A stretch of DNA of 27,027 nucleotides from a virus, in IMG/VR virus record IMGVR_UViG_3300017613_000079, positions 1 to 27,027 of that record; one strand, given 5' to 3'. The translations under genes were made by a program, and so were the position numbers. Positions within the stretch are counted from its first letter, which is position 1. Each line of letters opens with the position of its first letter. Positions 8,086 through 16,077 of this stretch are shown in pieces. The notes beneath the pieces were generated by a model, which had not been told where the DNA came from, ran no database searches, and was given only the letters and a program-made list of their open reading frames with translations.

Positions 8086-8733
8086 TTATGTATTCCTTAT
8101 TGGGGGAATACCTAACATCGGCCTTTTGTCGAACCTGTTCTTTTCAGCAAAAGGACCATTAACATGGTTGTAATGAAGAAAGACTTGTCCACACACGTCT
8201 CCTTCAAGCGGTTCTCTCCAATGCTCTAATTCGCATCCACTGTATACTAACATATCTCCAACATCAAGTATGACTTTAGTACCCGGCGGAGCATTGGGTT
8301 TATGGATATTTTTATATTCGTCAATAACATTATCGGCTCCTGTACCATCTATAAAGATTGGCCACGCGTGGCCTCCTAAATGAATAGTTGTTGAAATCTC
8401 GCAACTAGGTCTATCTTTATGGCGTTTTAATATGTCTCCTTTTTTATAGAGTCGGGCATATGAATAGGTTGGAATTAATTCTAGCCCTGTTTCCTGGGCC
8501 ATGATCGGTAATACTTTAACCAAGAGAGTCTCCATTACATGATCGGAATAATGAGAATAGGTATTGGGTACTTGTTTATCGGTCCAGGTGCCCAGCATCC
8601 CAGTGTCATAGGTTAAATTATTATCGTACATAAATTTAACGGCATCTCTTTTTAAGAGAAAATAGTTAAAGACAAAGTTAGCGAGCTCATAGCTAATTGC
8701 TTTTTTGATTACTTGATATTTATTAAAAGCCAT
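8086..8733 (-). CDS. 2OG-Fe(II) oxygenase, HKD type
   Basis: A 215-residue protein with a double-stranded beta-helix dioxygenase pattern. YARLYKKGDILKRHKDRP contains the HxD iron ligands H105 and D107. SCEISTTIHLGG is the following strand, GDMLVYSGCELEHWREP gives the distal ligand H171, and CGQVFLHY is the final strand. Where many prolyl-hydroxylase-type enzymes have an Arg/Lys that binds the 2OG carboxylate, this protein has Gln183, so co-substrate binding could differ. I recall this family as common in marine phages and cyanophages, with unknown substrates. It overlaps the next upstream oxygenase by 11 bases and lies 11 bases before the nozzle gene. It is probably a cytoplasmic hydroxylase acting on a protein, sugar or nucleotide. 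No clear Shine-Dalgarno site, so expression may depend on translational coupling. Confidence 0.85.
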   Translation of the reverse strand: MAFNKYQVIKKAISYELANFVFNYFLLKRDAVKFMYDNNLTYDTGMLGTWTDKQVPNTYSHYSDHVMETLLVKVLPIMAQETGLELIPTYSYARLYKKGDILKRHKDRPSCEISTTIHLGGHAWPIFIDGTGADNVIDEYKNIHKPNAPPGTKVILDVGDMLVYSGCELEHWREPLEGDVCGQVFLHYNHVNGPFAEKNRFDKRPMLGIPPIRNT

Positions 8734-9301
8734 GTTGTATAAAATTAAAACTTACTGATATTCTTATATCATTTGATTGATTAGGTTCCACAGCATGCCA
8801 GAGCCATGCTGGAAATATAATAATTCTTCCAGGAACAGGATCTAAATTTACATCTCTCCATAGAGATTTACCAGGATCACCTGGTTTTCGTACTGGCATA
8901 ATTAATTGAATCCCCGGTCTAGGGTCATAGAGTCTTAGTCTACCAGAATTAATATTTGATTTTATATAGTATACTCCTGAATATAATGAGTTAGGATGTA
9001 CATGAGGTTGATTGGATCCTCCAGGTGGATTAATATTAGCCCACATATTTCCTAGCTTCGCTTCTCGATCTAAATGTTGATCATCCCATACCTGTCGCAT
9101 GGCTAACAAGAGTTGATCTATTAAAGGTTTGTATTCGGGTTTGGTTTGCATGTCTGTTTGAGAATGCCATCCCTTTACGTTTGTTTTTTGTACTCCCTTG
9201 TCCTGCTTAGACCACTCAAGAATATCTTGTGCTAGTTTATCATTATCTAATTTAACATCAAAACCATAAACAATGGTTGGAAAAAATTGTTCTTTAATCA
9301 T
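8723..9301 (-). CDS. 2OG-Fe(II) oxygenase, HxHP/SGVYY type
   Basis: A 192-residue protein of the family often called 2OG-Fe(II) oxygenase 5 (TIGR02466-like). The signature is complete: MWANINPPGGSNQPHVHPNS with H100 and H102, then LYSGVYYIK, a DPRPG loop, PGRIIIFPAWLWHAVEP with distal H169, and DIRISVSFNF with the co-substrate Arg180. It is expected to use Fe(II), O2 and 2-oxoglutarate. Substrates of phage members are unknown. It overlaps the upstream oxygenase by four bases (ATGA) and the downstream one by 11, so all are translated from one message. Confidence 0.88.
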   Translation of the reverse strand: MIKEQFFPTIVYGFDVKLDNDKLAQDILEWSKQDKGVQKTNVKGWHSQTDMQTKPEYKPLIDQLLLAMRQVWDDQHLDREAKLGNMWANINPPGGSNQPHVHPNSLYSGVYYIKSNINSGRLRLYDPRPGIQLIMPVRKPGDPGKSLWRDVNLDPVPGRIIIFPAWLWHAVEPNQSNDIRISVSFNFIQHGF

Positions 9302-9891
9302 CTAAAAGGTTTTCCTCCGAACCATACTACAAGAGATTGTCTTACTCCTCGTTTAACTTTATTAACTCTATGATTTAAAAAGGATGCAAAACAAATTGCA
9401 TGACCTTGTTTTAAAGGCGCATATTTACCTGGAGCCATAATTTCTAATTCTCCCCCTTCAAATTCTGCTGGGTCATTTAATAAAAGAGTCATGGATATTT
9501 TTCTAACTGGTGGTTCGTGTCGCATGTCCACATCACAATCCATATGCCAATCATAGAATCCTCCTTCCGGATATTCTGTAAACTGAGCATTTTCTGTTAT
9601 TTGTATGTCGCCAAATCCAAAATGATTTTCATTAGCTTTTTGAATAAATCTATAAAGATCTTGATACATGTGTCCCATTTCTTTAAATGGAATCCAACTA
9701 ATGGTAGTTACTCTTTTTTTGGTATCCGTACCTCCTCCAGGTTTATTCATTCCTACTTGAGCTACTTGGGGTTTCTGTGCTCTCCCTGATTTAATAATCT
9801 GTCTGCATTGATCAGGAGTAAATAATGGAGTCGTGGTTTGTATAATCCAACTTTTCCATTTAGGTTCTGTAAGGTGTATATTTTCGTACAT
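9298..9891 (-). CDS. 2OG-Fe(II) oxygenase, prolyl-4-hydroxylase-like
   Basis: A 197-residue protein with a canonical P4H/PiuC-like arrangement. EYPEGGFYDWHMDCDV gives the HxD pair H116/D118. KISMTLLLNDPAEFEGGELE is the typical core strand plus FxGGEL loop. HAICFASFLNHRVNKVKRG gives distal H174, and R184 is the 2OG-binding Arg. All expected active-site residues are present, so it should be catalytically competent. Relatives hydroxylate prolyl or other residues, but the phage target is not known. It overlaps its upstream neighbour by one base (TAATG) and its downstream neighbour by four. Confidence 0.9.
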   Translation of the reverse strand: MYENIHLTEPKWKSWIIQTTTPLFTPDQCRQIIKSGRAQKPQVAQVGMNKPGGGTDTKKRVTTISWIPFKEMGHMYQDLYRFIQKANENHFGFGDIQITENAQFTEYPEGGFYDWHMDCDVDMRHEPPVRKISMTLLLNDPAEFEGGELEIMAPGKYAPLKQGHAICFASFLNHRVNKVKRGVRQSLVVWFGGKPFR

Positions 9892-10547
9892 TAATTTCTT
9901 CCTCTATTTCTTATTGGATCATACTGCACATCCATGTTTGCTGCTAGACTTCGTCTCATTCCTGGTCCATTAAAAGGATACACGCAGTGTCTCATATCAT
10001 AAGGAAAGATATAAAAATCCCTTTCCTTTAATTCAGGTTGATAATCAACGGCTGCAAACTGTCCTCCCACTGCACCTAGTATCTGGAGCCTTCCATTTTG
10101 TGGACTATCATTCGATGAGTATTCTACACCAAAAGATTCTGGAAGTTTTAAAATCATTACACTAGATAAACCAGTAAACAATGCTCCTTGATGTACGTGC
10201 ACTGGATTGTATTCATGTTCAAACATAGTATTAACCCATATAGAATTTAAATGAAGTTTATAGCCTGTAATTTTATTAAACTCTAAATAATGCTTGAACA
10301 TTTTTTCAAACCATCCCCGAACAGTATCGGGTAATAAATTATGTGGGCTCATTTTATTATTAACAGGCCCATCAAAAAATAAGGAATGTTCTTTCTCTAT
10401 TTTTCCTACGAGTTGTTTATTGGCTGCTGGAAGTTTTGGAAAATTCGTTTCATAAATATGATTAATAATATTATAAACATCTAAAGGAACTTCATATCTT
10501 AAAACAGTTTGTCCTAAAGGTGTAACTTTAAAATTTAATGTGTCCAT
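9891..10547 (-). CDS. 2OG-Fe(II) oxygenase-like protein, divergent HVH type
   Basis: A 218-residue protein related in layout to the HxHP oxygenases. SIWVNTMFEHEYNPVHVHQG carries W104, N106 and the H117/H119 pair. GALFTGLSSVMILKLP replaces the usual SGVYY strand. ERDFYIFPYDMRHCVYPF supplies distal H187, and MRRSLAANMDV supplies Arg198/199. The metal triad and co-substrate Arg are therefore present, but the flanking signature is divergent. The C-terminal tail is basic (PIRNRGRN). It overlaps the sulfotransferase gene by 20 bases and the next oxygenase by one base, and an AAAGGA site precedes the start. Its substrate is unknown. Confidence 0.75.
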   Translation of the reverse strand: MDTLNFKVTPLGQTVLRYEVPLDVYNIINHIYETNFPKLPAANKQLVGKIEKEHSLFFDGPVNNKMSPHNLLPDTVRGWFEKMFKHYLEFNKITGYKLHLNSIWVNTMFEHEYNPVHVHQGALFTGLSSVMILKLPESFGVEYSSNDSPQNGRLQILGAVGGQFAAVDYQPELKERDFYIFPYDMRHCVYPFNGPGMRRSLAANMDVQYDPIRNRGRN

Positions 10548-11319
10548 ATTTATCCTTTATTCTTTGTGGTATCTTTTCAATGTAAGGGTTATATTCTTTC
10601 TTAATTTCATTCCGTATAGTATGCATATTTTTTCCCATAATTCCATCATTATATCCTAGTCCATTAATATTAATCTGTTGTAAGTTTTGAAATTGATGAG
10701 GGTAATAAGGAATGTCTAAAAATTTATATACTTCTTTAATATATCTTTCAGGATCAGCTACTAAATCATCGTACTTTAAATAATAACAAAGGTCTTTATA
10801 ATTAAAAGAATTTTGAATTGCTATTAATGCTTTAGCCACCGCCCCCTCTTTGTTCATCACCTTGCTTAATTTTTCTTCATCATTTCTAAAATTAAATTTA
10901 TTTATAAATGAATCAGGAGTTTCTGTATACCATTTCATATAAGAAGCTAGGACATCCATTACATCTCTAAGCAATACGATACATTTAAAAGGACGCTTAA
11001 AATGTTTTTGCATGAGTGCGAAGTTACCCTCAGTCATCACCGGTCCTCGATCAATAATATATTGTTGTGGCCAGTCTTTATAAAAGACATCATACACGCA
11101 GTCTAAAACATTATCTAAAGATTGATGATCCGGGTAGTTTTGAAAGACATCGGTTTGTTTAAGGAGAAAGAGATCTTTCATAATCTCTAAAGTAAGAGAG
11201 TTTGCCGTGACAACCAATTCTTTATTCTGATTCATGATAGAAGCAAACAAGGTGTTTCCAGACCTTGGCATCCCCATTAAAAAGAATAACTCTTTATTCT
11301 GATTTGGCTCCGAGGTCAT
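10528..11319 (-). CDS. Sulfotransferase family protein
   Basis: A 263-residue protein with the two PAPS-binding motifs of sulfotransferases. The 5'-phosphosulfate loop is FFLMGMPRSGNTLF (GMPRSGNT at residues 16-23). The 3'-phosphate motif is RDVMDVLASY (residues 118-127, with R118 and S126). A C-terminal YDDLVADPERYIKEVYKFLD segment is typical of the family. Length fits the compact bacterial/phage members. It should move sulfate from PAPS to a hydroxyl or amine of a sugar, lipid or protein in the cytoplasm; the acceptor is unknown. It starts inside the end of the upstream helical-protein gene (26-base overlap, no clear ribosome site). It overlaps the first oxygenase gene by 20 bases, so it is tied to that cluster. 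Confidence 0.85.
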   Translation of the reverse strand: MTSEPNQNKELFFLMGMPRSGNTLFASIMNQNKELVVTANSLTLEIMKDLFLLKQTDVFQNYPDHQSLDNVLDCVYDVFYKDWPQQYIIDRGPVMTEGNFALMQKHFKRPFKCIVLLRDVMDVLASYMKWYTETPDSFINKFNFRNDEEKLSKVMNKEGAVAKALIAIQNSFNYKDLCYYLKYDDLVADPERYIKEVYKFLDIPYYPHQFQNLQQININGLGYNDGIMGKNMHTIRNEIKKEYNPYIEKIPQRIKDKYGHIKF

Positions 11320-11974
11320 TGGTCAATTGTTCTTTCTTGTTATAAATCATTTCACCTGATTTTTTAACTCTTTCTATAGTTTGTAATTGTCCAAGAACAT
11401 TAAAGACTTCTGGCTGAGAAGATCCTGCTGTTAAAGTCTCTGCTTTATTTTTCATTATCTGATGGTAAGAATCTAACTGGTGTCTATTCACATCTTTAGT
11501 ATCAAAAGAACCATCATCAAATTCTTTCTTTAAAGCAGACCAAAGTTTAATTTCTCTCATTCTATCACGGGCTACCAGTTGCATGTTAGCCACACTGTAA
11601 GTTTTTTCGTCTATGTCGATTTGAAGAAGCTCTTGTTTAATTGGATCTTTTTCAGTTTCCAATTTTTGTTTTAATTTTTTAAGTTTAACTTCATTACGTC
11701 TTGCATCAAAAGATAGATTCATTAAGTTCTCTAGGAATACATTTTGTTCTCTGACACATTGCCAGTATTTGGCAGCCTTCGTTGGATACTTGGCGTCCTG
11801 TAGTACAGACATTCTCATTTCTGTCTCAGTTCTAAAGACTTGTTTCTTGGTCCATGTATCACGAAGCTCGCTTGTGAGTTCTCTAAATTTAGAAACATCT
11901 TCTGCGTCTAACAAATTATTAAGACTTGGTGCTTCTTTGACAATAAGTTCGTGGATATTTCTTTTCTCTTTCAT
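11294..11974 (-). CDS. Conserved helical marine-phage protein
   Basis: A 226-residue, almost wholly helical protein. It has a KKQVFRTETEMRMSVLQDAKYP segment (about residues 38-60), then AKYWQCVREQNVF. A Lys/Glu-rich coiled-coil region lies at about residues 90-125, then QLVARDRMREIKLWSALKKE, and the C-terminal part contains a HQLDSYHQIMKNK motif. I recall this as a recurrent protein in marine cyanophages and pelagiphages near tail-fibre genes, with no assigned function. It sits between the adhesin genes and the sulfotransferase, which starts within its last codons. It could be an assembly chaperone or scaffold for tail parts, but this is only a guess from location and the coiled coil. Confidence 0.7.
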   Translation of the reverse strand: MKEKRNIHELIVKEAPSLNNLLDAEDVSKFRELTSELRDTWTKKQVFRTETEMRMSVLQDAKYPTKAAKYWQCVREQNVFLENLMNLSFDARRNEVKLKKLKQKLETEKDPIKQELLQIDIDEKTYSVANMQLVARDRMREIKLWSALKKEFDDGSFDTKDVNRHQLDSYHQIMKNKAETLTAGSSQPEVFNVLGQLQTIERVKKSGEMIYNKKEQLTNDLGAKSE

Positions 11975-11993
11975 GTTTCTAATATAGTTATTT

Positions 11994-13892
11994 TTAACTG
12001 GTTGTCAATGTTTCAATATTTGCTGCTGATGTTGGTCCTGTAAATTCTTCAGTAGCAGCACTTGTAGTAGTTGAACCAGGCATAACATTCCCAGAAAAAG
12101 CAACAGCTGCTGTAGCAGTACCTGCTCCTCCCATTTGTTGTCGTGCTGTGTTAAAAGAAGGAGAAGTAGACCAAGCCGATCCATCCCAAGCTTGTGCATT
12201 AGCTGCGTATGGAGGTTGAGTGTCCTGGCAAGCCATTAAAGCTGCTGTTGTAGTTCCTGCTGATGCAACTCCATACATATCATAAAGACTATTAGCGGTT
12301 GATGTCCAACTAGAGCCATCATATTCTTCACTTGCAAGTGATACAGGAGTAGGACCTCCAACATCTCCAGCAGTAGCTATAGCTGCAGTTTGAGTTCCCG
12401 CACCACCTCCTGATGTTCTTCCAGTATTTAAACTTCCAGGTGAAGAAGCCCACACAGATCCATCATATTCTTGGGTTAATTGCCAATTGGTAGGAGTGGG
12501 CATTCCACCTGCTATCATGCCAGCGCTTTCAATTCCAACGCCAGGACATGCAAAATTAGAAATACCTGCTGCTTGATTCCCAGTTTGAGACCAAGAAGAT
12601 CCATTCCATTCATATGTTTCGTTTTTTTGACTTGCGGAAGGTACTGTAGAATAACCTCCTACAATAACTGCTGCACCTTGAGTTCCAAAACCTCCTCCAA
12701 AATATCTAGTAACCGGCATCGCTGTAATAGCAGTCCAAGTACTTCCATCGTAAGTTTCTGCATCAGATCTACCTACTCCTCCTGGAGGGCTCGTATAACC
12801 CATTGCTCCTAAAGCAGCGGTTTGAGTTCCAGCTGATGCTGAAGCAATTCCTCTTCTAGTTTGATTCATATTATTACCACTCGCCCATGCTCCGGCTGTG
12901 ATGACGCTTGTTGATTTATTATATTCTTCTGTTGTTCCTACATAAGCTGGTGCTGGAGTTCTTCCCCCAAAAGCTAATCCTCCTCCAGGTATAGAAGCTC
13001 CTGCGCCTCCTAAAGCACCTCTTGCAGTTGCTAAAGCAGCTGTAGAAGTAGTCCAATCTGTTCCATCATATGTCATTGTAGTAGTAATTGCTGGAGTTCC
13101 AAAAATACTTGGAGTTGATCCACCCGCCGACATTGCTGAAGTTTGTGTTCCCCAACATGCCATAGCACCTGTTGCTACAGGCATTGCATTAACAGCAGTC
13201 CAAGTTGCTCCTCCATATTCTTCTACAGTTGTTACTGATGCAGCCGGTCCATCAGGATAGCCTCCATAAGCAACAGCTGCTGTTTGAGTTCCGGCTCCCC
13301 CTGCACCTGATCTTGCTGTATTTAAAGCTCCTGGACTTGCAGTCCATGAACTTCCATCATATTCAGTTGAAGTTGTTTGACCTGGATAGGGACTCGCCAA
13401 AGCTCCGCCAAAAAGTACACCAGCAGTTTGAGTTCCTGCTCCTGATACACCTTCTAAACTAGCTGGATAAACTGTTACCGCTGTCCACGATGTTCCATTA
13501 TATTCTTCAGCTGAATTTGTTACAGCACCAGGACTAGTATATCCTCCAACAGCTAGGCCAGCAGTTTGAGTTCCAGTACCACCTTTACCATATGGAGCTC
13601 TAGTCGTGTTGAGAGCTCCTCCTGCAGCCCAACCTGAACCATTATATTCTTCTGTTACATTTGTATATGGCGAGGATCCACCTAAAGCTAGTGCAGCATC
13701 TTGTGTTCCAAAACCGCCAGTAAAACCTCTAGCAGTTGTTAAAGGTGCTCCACTCGACCATGCTTCAGTTGTTAGGCGTGATCTAAGCGTACCTGTAGTT
13801 GAGTTATACCATACTTCTCCACCAACCGTGACGGATGGATCTGCGGATAAGTATTTAACTCTCAATCCTCGGATATCTTGATAGTCAGCCAT
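11994..13892 (-). CDS. Kelch-type adhesin, two predicted six-bladed propellers
   Basis: A 632-residue tail protein. Residues 1-40 (MADYQDIRGLRVKYLSADP to GGEVWYNSTTGTL) match the N-termini of the two paralogues at 14240-16075 and 16078-17046, so this is probably the virion anchor. The rest is twelve repeats of about 45-50 residues with the Kelch pattern: GTQTAALxxGG followed by EEYDGSSW. After blade 6 a linker (VITAGAWASGNNMNQTRR) resembles the start of blade 1 (EAWSSGAPLTTAR), so I read it as 6 plus 6 blades. The end, EEFTGPTSAANIETLTTS, is shared with the paralogues. It is probably a receptor- or glycan-binding tail fibre. No galactose-oxidase copper site is recognisable. Confidence 0.8.
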   Translation of the reverse strand: MADYQDIRGLRVKYLSADPSVTVGGEVWYNSTTGTLRSRLTTEAWSSGAPLTTARGFTGGFGTQDAALALGGSSPYTNVTEEYNGSGWAAGGALNTTRAPYGKGGTGTQTAGLAVGGYTSPGAVTNSAEEYNGTSWTAVTVYPASLEGVSGAGTQTAGVLFGGALASPYPGQTTSTEYDGSSWTASPGALNTARSGAGGAGTQTAAVAYGGYPDGPAASVTTVEEYGGATWTAVNAMPVATGAMACWGTQTSAMSAGGSTPSIFGTPAITTTMTYDGTDWTTSTAALATARGALGGAGASIPGGGLAFGGRTPAPAYVGTTEEYNKSTSVITAGAWASGNNMNQTRRGIASASAGTQTAALGAMGYTSPPGGVGRSDAETYDGSTWTAITAMPVTRYFGGGFGTQGAAVIVGGYSTVPSASQKNETYEWNGSSWSQTGNQAAGISNFACPGVGIESAGMIAGGMPTPTNWQLTQEYDGSVWASSPGSLNTGRTSGGGAGTQTAAIATAGDVGGPTPVSLASEEYDGSSWTSTANSLYDMYGVASAGTTTAALMACQDTQPPYAANAQAWDGSAWSTSPSFNTARQQMGGAGTATAAVAFSGNVMPGSTTTSAATEEFTGPTSAANIETLTTS

Positions 13893-13904
13893 TTAAAAAT
13901 TCCT

Positions 13905-14195
13905 TTACGGAAGAGTTATATCGCCTGGTCTTATACTATTTGGTCCTTTTTCTTCTGCAGACAATGCATCCCACGCAGCTTGTGCAGCTTCAACTTCAGC
14001 TGTAACCAAAGCTTGCGCTTCTGCTTTTGTCTTTTCAACACCGTTCTTTTCAGCTAACCAGTAAGCGCCTTTTTCATTGTTACCAATGACCCAGACGTCT
14101 GCGGGATAACCTCTAAGATGAAAAGCTCTTCGATCTTCTGCTGTGAAGAATCCTTTCCCAGTGTTTGTAGCAGTACCATATATAAATAGTGCCAT
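13905..14195 (-). CDS. Small tail-fibre-associated, possibly chaperone-like protein
   Basis: A 96-residue protein lying between two Kelch adhesin genes. The N-terminal half is globular (MALFIYGTATNTGKGFFTAE, then AFHLRGYPADVWVIG and KGAYWLAEKNG). The C-terminal half is a helix, KTKAEAQALVTAEVEAAQA followed by W, a pattern I associate with small tail-fibre assembly or tail chaperone proteins in phages. The start has a very strong ribosome site (AAGGAGGAG). Its intimate position suggests that it helps fold or attach the adhesins, or caps them. This role is inferred. Confidence 0.6.
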   Translation of the reverse strand: MALFIYGTATNTGKGFFTAEDRRAFHLRGYPADVWVIGNNEKGAYWLAEKNGVEKTKAEAQALVTAEVEAAQAAWDALSAEEKGPNSIRPGDITLP

Positions 14196-14239
14196 AATTT
14201 ACTCCTCCTTATTTGTTTTATACTTAATTGTATTCATTA

Positions 14240-16075
14240 TCAACTTGTTGTTATCGTTTGAACATTAGCTGCAGTTGTTGCTCCTGTGAATTCTTCTGTT
14301 AAGTCTGATTTTGGTCCTGGAGTTGCACCTCCAGCTATAAGAGCCGCCGTTTGTGTTCCACCAGAAAAACCTCTATTTCTATAAGTGGTATAACTTGGAG
14401 AAGAAAACCAACTAGTACCATCATAAATATTAACGAAATTACCTGCCGTTAATCCAGAAGCTGCTAGTCCTGCTGTTAAAGTCCCTATTGATCCTTGAAA
14501 CCCTGAAGGAGGTCCTGCTCCGAAAGCAAGGTCTCCCCCTGCCGAAAAGCTAGAGCCATTATATTCAACTGTAGTAGCGACATAAGCAGGGGCTGTTCTT
14601 CCTCCTGCATAAAAAGCAGCGGTTTGAACTCCTCCTGACATTCCTTGACCTCGACCTACAGGCATAGTTCCACCAGCAGTCCAATTCGTACCATCATAGT
14701 GCAAACTTGTATCTACCACATTAGGAGCAAATGGTTGGGCTGTTGAACCCCCCATAAGTAGTCCTGCTGTTAAAATTCCACAGTTTCCTGCATTCTTCAG
14801 TGTAGTCGGAAGATTAGTTTCTTCAGACCATGAAGTTCCATTATATTCTTCTACAAAAGACATTCCTGATGGAGGAGTGGTATATCCTCCTGCACAGACT
14901 GCTGCAGTTTCAGTTCCAAAACCAGAATTATATCCTCTTGCTGTATTTAAAGTTCCTGGAACTGTCGTCCAAGACGATCCATTATATTGTTCTGTAGCAC
15001 CTGTGTAAGGACTTCCCCCAAAAATTATTCCAGCACTTTGAGAAGGAATTGCTGATCCTCCAAGAGTTCTAGCTGTATTCAAAACTCCACCACTCGCCCA
15101 TGCTCCGGGTACCACTACCGTGGTTCCAACATTATATTCTTCTGTGTTTGATAAAAAGGGAGTAGCTCCTCCAATTACTCCTGCAGTTGGTGTTCCACTT
15201 CCTGAGTTTGAATCTCTTCCAGTCGCTAAACTTGGTGTAGCGGTCCAAGTACTTCCATCAAATTCTTTAACATCAGTATTTGCACCAGGTCCTGGTCCGC
15301 CGCCTGCGCATACTGCAGCTGTACTAAGTCCATATCTTACTTGGTTACCCCCTGCTGTTGGTAATGCTGTTGTAGCTGTCCAATTAGTTCCATCATATTC
15401 TTCTACGGTGGACAGTGCACCACCAGAATATCCTCCGATGGCTAAAGCAGCTGTTTGAAGTCCAACATTATTACCCATCATTTGATATCTTGAATTTCCC
15501 ATATCATTTCCGCTTGCCCAAGTACTGCCATTATATTCTTCTGTTGCTTTTCTCATGGGAGTAGGAGCTTCGGAACCTCCAAAAACAACTGCTGCTGCTT
15601 GAGTTCCACCTGATCCTAGATTAGTTCTACCATTATTTAAATTTCCGGGTGAAGCAGTCCAAGTAGAACCGTCATATTCGTATGATGTGTTTAGTCCTGG
15701 AGGGGGTGGAGCATTAAATCCACCAGCAATTAATGCGGCTGTTGTAGTACCCGCAGCTGCACCTTCCATGAGGCTTGCCGGTAAAGATGTTTCATTCGTC
15801 CAACCTGTTCCATTATATTCTTCGACAAGAGCTGATGGAGTTGCGTATGGAGGTAGAGATCCAGCCATCAGTAAAGATGCAGTTTGAGTTCCTGTCGATG
15901 CAGTCGCCAGTCTTGCTGAAGTTATAGGTGCAGAAGATGCCCATGCACCACTACTCACTACAGTTTTAAAAACATTACTGGTACTGTTATACCAAACCTG
16001 TCCTTCGCCTTCATTAGCCGGATCGCTTGATAAAAATTTTACCTGTTTTCCAAAAATTTCTTTATACGTTGCCAT
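14240..16075 (-). CDS. Kelch-type adhesin, two predicted six-bladed propellers
   Basis: A 611-residue paralogue of the 632- and 322-residue adhesins. The anchor-like N-terminus is MATYKEIFGKQVKFLSSDPA followed by GEGQVWYNSTSNVF. It has twelve Kelch-like units, each a hydrophobic strand ending in GG (for example GFGTETAAVCAGG) plus a (E/V)EYNG(S/T)xW strand. The boundary between units 6 and 7 is marked by EEYNVGTTVVVPGAWASGG, which copies the opening of the first propeller. It ends with EEFTGATTAANVQTITTS, as in the paralogues. It starts two bases after the end of the 322-residue paralogue. Predicted role: host-surface binding at the tail. Confidence 0.8.
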   Translation of the reverse strand: MATYKEIFGKQVKFLSSDPANEGEGQVWYNSTSNVFKTVVSSGAWASSAPITSARLATASTGTQTASLLMAGSLPPYATPSALVEEYNGTGWTNETSLPASLMEGAAAGTTTAALIAGGFNAPPPPGLNTSYEYDGSTWTASPGNLNNGRTNLGSGGTQAAAVVFGGSEAPTPMRKATEEYNGSTWASGNDMGNSRYQMMGNNVGLQTAALAIGGYSGGALSTVEEYDGTNWTATTALPTAGGNQVRYGLSTAAVCAGGGPGPGANTDVKEFDGSTWTATPSLATGRDSNSGSGTPTAGVIGGATPFLSNTEEYNVGTTVVVPGAWASGGVLNTARTLGGSAIPSQSAGIIFGGSPYTGATEQYNGSSWTTVPGTLNTARGYNSGFGTETAAVCAGGYTTPPSGMSFVEEYNGTSWSEETNLPTTLKNAGNCGILTAGLLMGGSTAQPFAPNVVDTSLHYDGTNWTAGGTMPVGRGQGMSGGVQTAAFYAGGRTAPAYVATTVEYNGSSFSAGGDLAFGAGPPSGFQGSIGTLTAGLAASGLTAGNFVNIYDGTSWFSSPSYTTYRNRGFSGGTQTAALIAGGATPGPKSDLTEEFTGATTAANVQTITTS

Positions 16076-16077
16076 AA

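Noticed and set aside
12480-12812. Plus-strand open frames in the Kelch genes and others (for example 15120-15458, 1741-2010)
   Set aside because: They lie opposite strongly repetitive coding sequence, lack ribosome sites and give low-complexity products; they are antisense shadows.
14215-14239. Possible TTGATA ... TATAAA promoter before the 96-residue gene
   Set aside because: The spacer is only 15 bases and the first box overlaps the stop of the upstream gene; too weak to list.
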